Source of the DNA: an uncultured Clostridia bacterium
GTDB lineage: Bacteria; Bacillota; Clostridia; Peptostreptococcales; Anaerovoracaceae
Assembly (NCBI GenBank): GCA_934278965.1
Contig: CAKQWL010000190.1
Coordinates: forward strand, 1-14,748
Length of the DNA stretch: 14,748 nt
Reading direction: 5' to 3'
The stretch's first letter is position 1. Every line of letters starts with the position of its first letter. Both the position numbers and the translations under genes were made by a program. Below the pieces are notes generated by a model. The model ran no database searches. It was not told where the DNA came from and saw only the letters and a list, made by a program, of their open reading frames with translations. Positions 6,079-12,485 of this stretch are shown in pieces.

Positions 6079-7891
6079 TTTACTCATGCATCCGGGAATC
6101 ATTCTGATCCTCGCGGGCATTCTTGCGGTGCTTCTGCCGGATCTGCCGCGCCGCGTTGTGATGACGGCAGGACCTGCAGCAGCCCTCATCGTGATGCTGT
6201 CCCGTTCGTACGGAACGGAGATGAATCTTCCGTTCTTAAATGGCCTTGTCCTGACTCCGGTTTCGGTGGACGCGCTGAGTTATGTGTTCGGCATGATCTT
6301 CAGCATGATGGCGCTGATCGGTTCGATTTACGCGCTGCACAACAAGGGACTGACCGGCAGAATGGAGGCGGCAGCGTCGCTTTGCTATGCGGGGAGCGCG
6401 CTGGGCGTGACGCTGGCGGGAGATTACATTACATTGATATTCTTTTGGGAATTGATGGCGGTTTCTTCCCTTTTCCTGATTTGGGCGAATCGCAGTGAGC
6501 GGTCGATCAAGGCGGGATTCCGATACCTGTTGGTTCATATGCTGGGCGGAAATCTTCTGCTGATCGGTATTGTATTCAAGGTGTCGGGCGGTGTGCTTCT
6601 GGTCGGCAACATCGCAGATGTACGCGATGCGGCGTTTTGGCTGATTTTGCTCGGGGTTTCCATCAATGCGGCGATTCCGCCGCTTTCGGCTTGGCTAACG
6701 GATGCTTATCCGGAAGCAAATGTGACAGGAAGCGTATTCCTCTCATCGTTTACGACCAAGGTCGCGGTATACTGTATGATCCGCCTTTTTGCCGGCACCG
6801 GTTTCCTGATCGGATTTGGTGTTGTCATGGCGCTTTACGGAGCCTTATTTGCGATTGTCGAAAACAATGTGCGAAGACTGCTTTCGTATCATATCATTTC
6901 GCAGGTTGGCTTCATGATCGCCGCGGTCGGGATCGGAACGCCGCTTGCGCTCAATGGCGCGACGGCTCATGCGTTCAGCCATATTTTGTATAAGTCCCTG
7001 CTCTTTATGGGTGCCGGCGCGGTGATTACGGCGACCGGGATCCAGAAGATCAATCAGCTCGGCGGTTTGGCAAAGAAAATGCCGTATACCTGCCTGATGT
7101 TTACGATTGGGGCCTTTTCCATCGCGGGTGTACCGCTTTTCAATGGCTTTATCAGTAAGTCGATCACGCTTTCGGCGGCGGAGGCGGCGGGGTATCCGAT
7201 TGTGGAGTTGCTCTTGATTTTGGCCAGTGTCGGTACCTTCCTGTCCATTGTAATGAAGATGATCTACTTTATCTTCTTTGGGGAGGATCGGGATATCGAT
7301 GTAAAACCGATTCCGCTGAATATGAAAGCGGCAATGGCAATCGGCGCGTTTCTCTGCGTGCTGTACGGCGTTTTTCCGGATCTGCTTTACCGGTTCTTGC
7401 CGTTTGCGATGGAGTATCATCCGTTTACATGGGACCATATTACCCAGTATATCGAGCTGCTCGCGATGGCCGTGATCCCGTTTATGATGTATCTGGACCA
7501 TATGGAACCGCACTCGATGCTTTCGCTGGATACGGACTGGTTCTACCGGAAGCCGTTTACGGCGCTTGTAAGAGGGATTTCTTCTCTCTGCGTAACGGTG
7601 CAGCTTGGACTTGGGGACTTTTTCCGCGGGCTTTACCGCAGTGTCCGCAAGGCATCTTTGAATCCGAGAGCATTGCTCGGCGAGGATGATACGGATGCTC
7701 TGCCGTGCAAGGAGGCGGAGCTTCAGTTTGCGGAGGCGCAGCTTTTGTCCTCTCGGGAATTGGATCCTTCGACAGGACTTCAGGATATGGAGCTTTACGA
7801 TTCGGATAAGGCACGCGAACCGGTGGGCGATATCATGATCGTTGTGATCTTCGCGCTGATCGGTATCGTCGCGTATCTTGCTATCCAGTAG
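6071..7891 (+). CDS. Third, divergent MrpD-like proton-conducting subunit
   Basis: A 606-residue membrane protein, longer than its two relatives in the operon. The family core spans about 1-475. Glu127 (FFWELMA), Lys230 (FTTKVAVY), Lys308 (HILYKSLLFM) and Lys363 (GFISKS) are present, but the helix 7 lysine is replaced by Asn199 and the usual PLHGWLP is PPLSAWLTDAYPEA. This matches a known subgroup whose helix 7 reads N-A-A-x-P-P-L, though that subgroup normally keeps His where this protein has Ser206. After residue 478 comes a roughly 110-residue hydrophilic region with an amphipathic part and an acidic part, then a last helix (587-605). The long extension resembles the lateral helix plus terminal helix of NuoL-type subunits, by inference only. 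It is the last gene before the operon terminator. Confidence 0.87.
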   Translation: MNNLLMHPGIILILAGILAVLLPDLPRRVVMTAGPAAALIVMLSRSYGTEMNLPFLNGLVLTPVSVDALSYVFGMIFSMMALIGSIYALHNKGLTGRMEAAASLCYAGSALGVTLAGDYITLIFFWELMAVSSLFLIWANRSERSIKAGFRYLLVHMLGGNLLLIGIVFKVSGGVLLVGNIADVRDAAFWLILLGVSINAAIPPLSAWLTDAYPEANVTGSVFLSSFTTKVAVYCMIRLFAGTGFLIGFGVVMALYGALFAIVENNVRRLLSYHIISQVGFMIAAVGIGTPLALNGATAHAFSHILYKSLLFMGAGAVITATGIQKINQLGGLAKKMPYTCLMFTIGAFSIAGVPLFNGFISKSITLSAAEAAGYPIVELLLILASVGTFLSIVMKMIYFIFFGEDRDIDVKPIPLNMKAAMAIGAFLCVLYGVFPDLLYRFLPFAMEYHPFTWDHITQYIELLAMAVIPFMMYLDHMEPHSMLSLDTDWFYRKPFTALVRGISSLCVTVQLGLGDFFRGLYRSVRKASLNPRALLGEDDTDALPCKEAELQFAEAQLLSSRELDPSTGLQDMELYDSDKAREPVGDIMIVVIFALIGIVAYLAIQ

Positions 7892-7913
7892 TCCTTCGTC
7901 AGTGAAAAGACCG

Positions 7914-7959
7914 AAGGGCCTGTTTTCTGCCAGCGGCAGGAGGCAGGCCCTTTTATTTT
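7914..7959 (+). terminator. Rho-independent terminator of the antiporter operon
   Basis: AAGGGCCTG (7914-7922) pairs with CAGGCCCTT (7944-7952), with an inner 5-bp hairpin CTGCC/GGCAG (7927-7931 with 7935-7939), and a TTTTATTTT tail. It lies 22 bases after the last stop codon. A competing weaker hairpin (7893-7898 with 7912-7917) shares bases with the left arm. Confidence 0.88.
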
Positions 7960-8029
7960 GCCGGCAATGGATGTGTAATGGATGCCGGATTGCCTGTAAA
8001 ATAAAATCGGAAAAAATTCAAAATCAAGG

Positions 8030-8056
8030 TGCAACATTTTTCTCTTCTCAGTTGTA
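8030..8056 (+). promoter_or_regulatory. Candidate ECF-sigma promoter upstream of the lipoprotein gene
   Basis: TGCAAC (8030-8035), a 17-base spacer containing a T-run, and TGTA (8053-8056) resemble ECF promoters of Firmicutes (for example TGCAAC/TGAAAC followed by CGTA or CGTC). It lies about 60 bases upstream of the lipoprotein ATG, in the same unit as an ECF-type sigma gene. No better housekeeping promoter with proper spacing is seen between 7960 and 8117. The match is suggestive, not proven. Confidence 0.4.
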
Positions 8057-8117
8057 TCAAAGACAGAGCGGTAAAAAGCTCGAAGAAATCAATGAAACAG
8101 AAAAGGGGAAAAGAAAA

Positions 8118-8690
8118 ATGAAACAGAAAGAAATGAAAAAATGGATGCTTGTCGCACTTTGTGCAGTAATGCTGTTTTCTTTTGCGGCCTGCGGAGAGAG
8201 CAAAGACGCCGGTAAGAGCAGTACGGGGACGGACATCAGCGCAGACGCGCAGGAGAACCTTCTGATAGGCGGGGATGATTCGGTGCAGATTCCCAATCCT
8301 TTTATCGACTGCGCGACATTGGAAGAGGCCGGAAAACTGGTCGGATTTGACATTGCAGTGCCGGAAAATATGGACGGATACGAGGACAAGATGATTCAGG
8401 CGGTTGCACAGGAAGACATGAAAATGATTCAGATAATGTTCCGAAACGAAAAAGAAAATCAGGTCTGCTTCCGGAAGGCTGCCGGGTCTGAGGATATCAG
8501 CGGAGATTACAATGTTTATAAGGAGCAGAAAGAAGTAACGGTCGGCGACAAAACAGTACTGCTGAAGGGCAGCAGCGAAAGCGTTCGCAATGCAAGCTGG
8601 ACCTCGGGGGAGTATACTTATTCCATTTATACCGACACCGATGATTTTGACGAAGCAGCGATGACGGAACTTGTTAAAGCGCTTCAGTAG
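8118..8690 (+). CDS. Secreted lipoprotein sharing a domain with the downstream anti-sigma protein
   Basis: A 190-residue protein with a lipoprotein signal: basic N-terminus, hydrophobic core 9-22 and lipobox FAAC with the lipidated Cys25. A short polar linker (26-55) leads to a domain of about 130 residues with VGFD, RKAAGSEDISGDYNVY (119-134) and WTSGEYTYSIY (161-171). This layout resembles DUF4367-type domains, often found outside the membrane on anti-sigma proteins; that name is a resemblance judged by eye. The same pattern occurs in the protein at 9328-10017. The start at 8118 is preferred because a purine-rich site precedes it and the signal peptide begins there; the open frame further upstream runs through the intergenic terminator. 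It should sit on the outer face of the membrane. Its binding partner is unknown. Confidence 0.82.
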   Translation: MKQKEMKKWMLVALCAVMLFSFAACGESKDAGKSSTGTDISADAQENLLIGGDDSVQIPNPFIDCATLEEAGKLVGFDIAVPENMDGYEDKMIQAVAQEDMKMIQIMFRNEKENQVCFRKAAGSEDISGDYNVYKEQKEVTVGDKTVLLKGSSESVRNASWTSGEYTYSIYTDTDDFDEAAMTELVKALQ

Positions 8691-8696
8691 CGGACA

Positions 8697-9341
8697 GTGC
8701 CGCTCGGATTTGTCTGCCGTTACTTGAGAAATGGAAGAGATTATAGAAGAGAAAAACAGAGAGGAAAAAGAAATGTTCGGAGTACCGCAGATGCTGATGC
8801 TGCTTTTCATGGGGGTGTTTCCCGTTCGGATCCGGCGCCGAAAGAGCTTTCCGTGTCCGGGGAGGAGGCGGAACGGCTTGCCGAAAGACTTTTGAAGAAT
8901 TACGGGGATTCTATCCTGCGTTTGGCGTACATCTATCTGCACAATCGAAGCGATGCGGAGGATGTCTTGCGGGAAACCTTGCTTCGAAGTCTGCAGGCCG
9001 CGCCGAAATTTGAAAACGCTGCTCACGAAAAGGCATGGCTTCTGCGGGTCTCCGCCAATCTGAGCAAAAATAAGATCAAGTATAATCGTATTCGGGAGAC
9101 AGACGAGCTGCAGGAGGAACTGGCTGCGGAAAAGAGGGAGGACCTCGCCTTTGTCTGGGAAGCGGTTCGGGAGCTTCCGGATCATTATCGGGAGGTCATT
9201 CACCTATACTATCAGGAAGGGTATTCAGCCGCCGCGATTGCGGCGGTTCTCGGGAAAAAAGAAAGTACGGTCCGCTCGGATCTTCGGCGAGGAAGAGAAA
9301 GGCTCAAAAGGATTTTGAAGGAGGATTATGATTTTGAGTAA
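8697..9341 (+). CDS. ECF-type RNA polymerase sigma factor (start uncertain)
   Basis: Sigma-70 family member. Counting from the GTG at 8697, region 2 spans about 64-128 (GDSILRLAYIYLHNRSDAEDVL, then EKAWLLRVSANLSKNK at 111-126) and region 4 about 152-207 (LPDHYREVIHLYYQEGYS, then the helix-turn-helix AIAAVLGKKESTVRSDLRRGRERL). Between them is the usual short linker, so it lacks region 3. Position 2.2 reads AEDVLRET, where Gln normally follows the hydrophobic pair. The start is unclear: GTG 8697 has no ribosome binding site and its first 50 residues look unlike a sigma factor; GTG 8853 would give 162 residues, the usual ECF length, with only a weak AAAGAG site; the best ribosome binding site (AGAGAGG, 8758-8764) serves an ATG in another frame. 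It overlaps the anti-sigma gene by 14 bases. Confidence 0.8.
   Translation: MPLGFVCRYLRNGRDYRREKQRGKRNVRSTADADAAFHGGVSRSDPAPKELSVSGEEAERLAERLLKNYGDSILRLAYIYLHNRSDAEDVLRETLLRSLQAAPKFENAAHEKAWLLRVSANLSKNKIKYNRIRETDELQEELAAEKREDLAFVWEAVRELPDHYREVIHLYYQEGYSAAAIAAVLGKKESTVRSDLRRGRERLKRILKEDYDFE
8731..8895 (+). other. Overlapping short reading frame, possible displaced start of the sigma gene
   Basis: In a different frame from the sigma domains, ATG 8731 or ATG 8773 opens 54 or 40 codons, ending at TGA 8893-8895. ATG 8773 has a well-placed ribosome binding site (AGAGAGG at 8758-8764). The first 28 codons read like protein (MEEIIEEKNREEKEM, then FGVPQMLMLLFMG), while the part after the GGGGG run (8811-8815) turns Arg/Pro-rich and looks non-coding. 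One extra G, or a -1 slip at this run, would connect it to the sigma frame. It may be a real leader peptide, a frameshifted N-terminus or chance. Confidence 0.25.
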
Positions 9342-10017
9342 GTCGTACAAAGAGATTATGAAAAAAATTGAAGTGACGGACGAAATGCAGAGACGAATCC
9401 TCCGGAATATTCGGCGAGAAGTGCAGGAGGAACGCGATGCGGCGCCGCCTGTGCCGGTCAGGATCAAAAGCAAAAGGATGCGGTTTCTTTCCGCTGCGGC
9501 CTGCTTTGTGCTGATTGCGGCTGCGGTGTGGACGGCGCCGTCTTTTTTGGGGCCTTCAGACGAGGGACCGGGAAAACCGGGAGATCTTCCGGGGCCGGAT
9601 GCACTGGAGGGCGGGTATCTCGGAATCGTGGAGTGCTCTTCGGCAGAAGAATTGGAAAAGCAGGTCGGATTTTCCTTGGAAGGACTTCCGGAGGTGCCGT
9701 TCGAGCCGGAGCAGATGAGCTATCTTTCGTATTTCGGTGAACTGGCGGAAATTGTGTACAGCAGTGAAGCACAGACCTTGACCTGGCGGAAATCGAAAGG
9801 AAATGAGGATAATTCGGGGGATTATAATGCGTATGAGGATGTTCTGACGCGGACTGCCGGTGCGGACGGAGCGGTCCGGATTACATTAAAGGGCAATGCG
9901 GGTGTGTACCGTCTTGCCGTCTGGTCTGCGGGAGGGTATTCCTATTCCGTTTCGCTTACGGAGGGGATTTCTTCGGAAGCATGGATGGAGCTGGCCGGTT
10001 CCACGGGAGTTTTTTAG
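9328..10017 (+). CDS. Single-pass membrane protein, probable anti-sigma factor
   Basis: A 229-residue protein. Seen: a cytoplasmic N-terminal part (1-50) with a charged helical stretch (TDEMQRRILRNIRREVQEE), one membrane helix (about 52-72), a Gly/Pro-rich linker (73-97) and an outer domain (98-222) with VGFSLEG, RKSKGNEDNSGDYNAYEDV and WSAGGYSYSVS. The outer domain is homologous to that of the lipoprotein two genes upstream. Translation starts at ATG 9328 behind AGGAGG and overlaps the sigma gene by 14 bases, the usual coupling of a sigma factor to its regulator. No zinc-binding HxxxCxxC motif is seen, so it is not a ZAS-type anti-sigma factor. The role is inferred from topology and gene order. 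Confidence 0.75.
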   Translation: MILSKSYKEIMKKIEVTDEMQRRILRNIRREVQEERDAAPPVPVRIKSKRMRFLSAAACFVLIAAAVWTAPSFLGPSDEGPGKPGDLPGPDALEGGYLGIVECSSAEELEKQVGFSLEGLPEVPFEPEQMSYLSYFGELAEIVYSSEAQTLTWRKSKGNEDNSGDYNAYEDVLTRTAGADGAVRITLKGNAGVYRLAVWSAGGYSYSVSLTEGISSEAWMELAGSTGVF

Positions 10018-10018
10018 A

Positions 10019-10047
10019 TTGAATTTTCGCAATCTTTCTCCTATAAT
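10019..10047 (+). promoter_or_regulatory. Strong housekeeping promoter of the ammonia-lyase operon
   Basis: TTGAAT (10019-10024) and a perfect TATAAT (10042-10047) are 17 bases apart. The -35 box begins two bases after the anti-sigma stop codon. A 6-bp inverted repeat, AGATTG (10016-10021) and CAATCT (10030-10035), covers the -35 box and part of the spacer and could be an operator or a weak hairpin. The leader to the start codon is about 83 bases. Confidence 0.8.
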
Positions 10048-10136
10048 AAAGGCAGTTGTTTTATTCGGCTCAAATCTGTGAGAAACAAAAAGCAAGAAAG
10101 AACAAGAACGAGCACATCAGAAACGGAGGAAGAAAA

Positions 10137-11120
10137 ATGGAGAAAATCAAAGTCGGATTCCCGGATATTTGCGAAGCCTACGCGCGTATCAGACCGTATG
10201 TCGAGAAAACACCGCTGATCCATTCGGATAAACTGTCGGAAAAAACGGGCTGCGATGTTTATATGAAAATGGAAAATCTGCAGCCGATCGGTGCCTACAA
10301 GCTGCGCGGAGCGATGAATAATATGCTTTCCCTCAGCAAGGAAGATTTGGCGAGAGGCGTTGTTGCGGCATCGGCCGGAAATCATTCACAGGCCGTGGCA
10401 TATGCCGCCCGCATGCAGGGGGCGAGCGCTGTGGTCTGCGTTCCGGAGTCAACCCCAATGAACAAACGGGAAAGCGCGATCCGCTACGGAGCGGAACTGG
10501 TCGTGTTTGGCGCGGATTATGCCGCGGCGGAGGAAAAGGCGCATGAGATCGAGCGGGAACAGGGACGGAAGTTTGTTCATGCTTATGAATCTGCCGAGAC
10601 GATCGCGGGACAGGGTACTGTTGCGATTGAGGTGCTTCTGGAGGAGCATGATTTTGACGCGATCCTCGTGCCGACCGGAGGCGGCGGTCTTCTGTGCGGA
10701 GTGACGATCGCGGCAAAAGCCATGAATCCGAAGATCAAGGTTTACGGGCTTCAGACCGATACCTCCGCGCCATGGAAGAAGTCTTTTGAGGAAAAAAGGC
10801 TGAACAATGACTGCCCGTTCATTCCGTCGATCGCGGACGGGCTCGAGGGGGAGATTACCTGGCCGAATGTGGAGCTGGCGCTTTCCTGCGGCGTGGACGG
10901 CATTATTGTCGTAAAAGAAGAGTCCACCAAGGAAGGGATTCAGTGGATGGCGCGGAACCATCATTATATGATCGAGGGGGCTTCGGCGACCTGTATTGCG
11001 GCCCTGTTGGAAGGCCATGAGCAGCTGAAGGGGAAGAAGGTCCTCTGTCTGATTACCGGCGGCAACATCGACCTGGATAAGTTCTGCAAGGTCTGCGAGG
11101 CGGAGTATCCGGAGAGATAA
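10137..11120 (+). CDS. Threonine/serine ammonia-lyase, short (catabolic-type) form
   Basis: A PLP-dependent fold-type II enzyme of 327 residues that most likely converts threonine to 2-oxobutyrate and ammonia (or serine to pyruvate) in the cytoplasm. Seen: the PLP lysine Lys55 in GAYKLRGA, the substrate loop SAGNHSQAVAYAA (79-91), the phosphate-binding glycine loop PTGGGG (179-184) and the C-terminal TGGNID (307-312). The length equals catabolic TdcB-type enzymes; there is no ACT-like regulatory domain as in biosynthetic IlvA, so isoleucine feedback is not expected. The start at 10137 follows GGAGGAAG; the open frame before it is promoter and leader. The next gene begins 4 bases after the stop. 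A relative such as 3-hydroxyaspartate ammonia-lyase or serine racemase cannot be excluded by eye. Confidence 0.88.
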   Translation: MEKIKVGFPDICEAYARIRPYVEKTPLIHSDKLSEKTGCDVYMKMENLQPIGAYKLRGAMNNMLSLSKEDLARGVVAASAGNHSQAVAYAARMQGASAVVCVPESTPMNKRESAIRYGAELVVFGADYAAAEEKAHEIEREQGRKFVHAYESAETIAGQGTVAIEVLLEEHDFDAILVPTGGGGLLCGVTIAAKAMNPKIKVYGLQTDTSAPWKKSFEEKRLNNDCPFIPSIADGLEGEITWPNVELALSCGVDGIIVVKEESTKEGIQWMARNHHYMIEGASATCIAALLEGHEQLKGKKVLCLITGGNIDLDKFCKVCEAEYPER

Positions 11121-11124
11121 GGCG

Positions 11125-12291
11125 ATGAAAGAATACTTGACCATAGAGTGGAATGACACAGAAAGTGAAGCAAAGGGCTGGCTTGTCATCTATAATTTTG
11201 TGAAAGGATACACCGGCGGCGGGATCCGTATGCATCCGGAGGTGACCAAAGAAGAGGTGCGGCGGATGGCGGAGACCATGGCATATAAATATCAGGCTTG
11301 TGAATCCCGGAATTGCGGCGGCTGCAAAGGCGGGATCGCCTATGACAACAAAGCGCCGGATGCCGGAGATGTCCTGCGGCGTTACTTGATTGCAATGATG
11401 CCTTATATCAAAGAAGGTGTTTCGCTCGGCGGGGATTACGGGACGAAATACGGTGATATTCTCGCAGTTTTTCGGGAATTCGGATTTGATATGCCGCTGA
11501 CGAAATCTATGCGCAGCAACCCGAAAATTGTGGAAAATGCTGCCGCGTATGACCGTCTTCTGGAGAAAACGGTATTCGGCATTCCGATCAATGATGTGAT
11601 GGCGGGATACGGCGTGGCCGAGGCGGCGGACGAAGCCTGGCAGATCTTAAGAGAAGCAGAATCGGACTTGAGGCTTCCGGAACAGGCCGCCGTAGTGATT
11701 CAGGGGATGGGAAGAGTGGCCTTTGCCTGTGCGGAGCAGCTTCACCGGCTGGGATACCGGATCGCCGGAATGTCGGATTCCAAAGTGTTTCTGTATGATC
11801 CTGAGGGATTGGATCCGAATCGGATTCGGCAAATCAAAAAGAGTGGGCGGGATTTCCGCAATTGCGGAGAACTTTCCGGGAGTACCCGTGTGATGCGGTC
11901 GGAGGAGTGGCTGTCCGTTCCGTGCGATATCCTCATTCCGTGTGCGCTTGCCGACGCGCTTTCCGGAGAAAATGCACCGCAGGTGGGCGCCAAGCTTTTG
12001 GTAGAGGGAGCGAATATCGCGACCTCCGAAGAGGCGGATCAAATCTTCAAAGAAAAAGGAATGTATCTCATCTGCGATTTTACTGCCAATTTGTCGGAAG
12101 CGTGGCTTTACGATGCGGTCTTTTTCGGGACCATTCCGGCAGAGCCGGAAGCGGCGCTTGCCGGGGCCTCCGCTCTGTGCCGGCGCAACGCGCGCAAGCA
12201 GATGGAGCTTGCCGTGACGGAAGGACGGTATGCAAGAGAGAGCGTTCGGGAGATCTTCGCACCGACCGTGCAGGATGCGCCGGAAGTGTGA
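11125..12291 (+). CDS. Glu/Leu/Phe/Val dehydrogenase family protein, atypical
   Basis: A 388-residue cytoplasmic enzyme related to NAD(P)-dependent amino acid dehydrogenases. Seen: substrate domain with GGGIRMHPEVTKEEV (31-45), Lys55, the glycine-rich catalytic loop with Lys68 in GGCKGGI, and Asp104 in GGDYGT at the place of the catalytic Asp; then a Rossmann domain with VVIQGMGRVA (190-199) and Asp218 after the second strand, and CDILIPCALAD and VEGANIATSEEAD blocks. It is shorter than usual glutamate dehydrogenases (415-450). Three cysteines (59, 64, 67) crowd the catalytic loop, and GTKYGD replaces the common GTNE. Substrate cannot be assigned. Being 4 bases downstream of the ammonia-lyase gene, it may aminate 2-oxobutyrate or recycle the ammonia released. 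Two terminators follow. Confidence 0.82.
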   Translation: MKEYLTIEWNDTESEAKGWLVIYNFVKGYTGGGIRMHPEVTKEEVRRMAETMAYKYQACESRNCGGCKGGIAYDNKAPDAGDVLRRYLIAMMPYIKEGVSLGGDYGTKYGDILAVFREFGFDMPLTKSMRSNPKIVENAAAYDRLLEKTVFGIPINDVMAGYGVAEAADEAWQILREAESDLRLPEQAAVVIQGMGRVAFACAEQLHRLGYRIAGMSDSKVFLYDPEGLDPNRIRQIKKSGRDFRNCGELSGSTRVMRSEEWLSVPCDILIPCALADALSGENAPQVGAKLLVEGANIATSEEADQIFKEKGMYLICDFTANLSEAWLYDAVFFGTIPAEPEAALAGASALCRRNARKQMELAVTEGRYARESVREIFAPTVQDAPEV

Positions 12292-12318
12292 TCGTGATCA
12301 TCCGTATAAGAAGAACGA

Positions 12319-12360
12319 AAAGGGCACCGCTTGGCCTCGGCCGGGCGCGGTGCCCTTTTT
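12319..12360 (+). terminator. Rho-independent terminator of the ammonia-lyase/dehydrogenase operon
   Basis: AAAGGGCACCGC (12319-12330) pairs perfectly with GCGGTGCCCTTT (12347-12358). The loop contains an inner GGCC/GGCC pairing, and a T-run follows. It begins 27 bases after the dehydrogenase stop codon. Confidence 0.92.
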
Positions 12361-12377
12361 CTGCTGCATTTTTTCGG

Positions 12378-12413
12378 AGCCGGACAGCGGCAAAGCCGCC
12401 GCCCGGCTTTTTT
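12378..12413 (+). terminator. Second, tandem terminator
   Basis: AGCCGG (12378-12383) pairs with CCGGCT (12403-12408) and an inner stem GCGGC/GCCGC (12387-12391 with 12395-12399) closes an AAA loop; a T-run follows at 12408-12413. It directly follows the first terminator and would back it up, isolating the sporulation gene downstream. Confidence 0.8.
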
Positions 12414-12423
12414 CGTTTTTGAG

Positions 12424-12452
12424 GTATGGCCAAACAGGCAGAAACATATATT
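12424..12452 (+). promoter_or_regulatory. Possible sigma-E type promoter of the spore protein gene
   Basis: CATATATT (12445-12452) resembles the sigma-E -10 box CATACAAT; the sequence about 14-16 bases upstream (GTATGG) is only a poor -35 match. Genes of the SipL type are known to be controlled by sigma-E in clostridia, which is the main reason to record it. Confidence 0.22.
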
Positions 12453-12485
12453 GTACGAAGAAATGCGTAGGAAAGGGGAAGTTGT

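Noticed and set aside
7878..8117. Upstream extension of the lipoprotein open frame
   Set aside because: It would read through the antiporter terminator; the signal peptide and ribosome binding site place the start at 8118.
7953..9203. Minus-strand open frame of 416 codons opposite the lipoprotein and sigma genes
   Set aside because: It crosses an intergenic region and two supported genes, has no visible domain, and its start lies inside the sigma region 4 coding sequence.
10048..10136. Possible T-box or amino-acid-responsive leader before the ammonia-lyase gene
   Set aside because: The leader is about 83 bases, lacks a terminator hairpin and shows no conserved T-box sequence.
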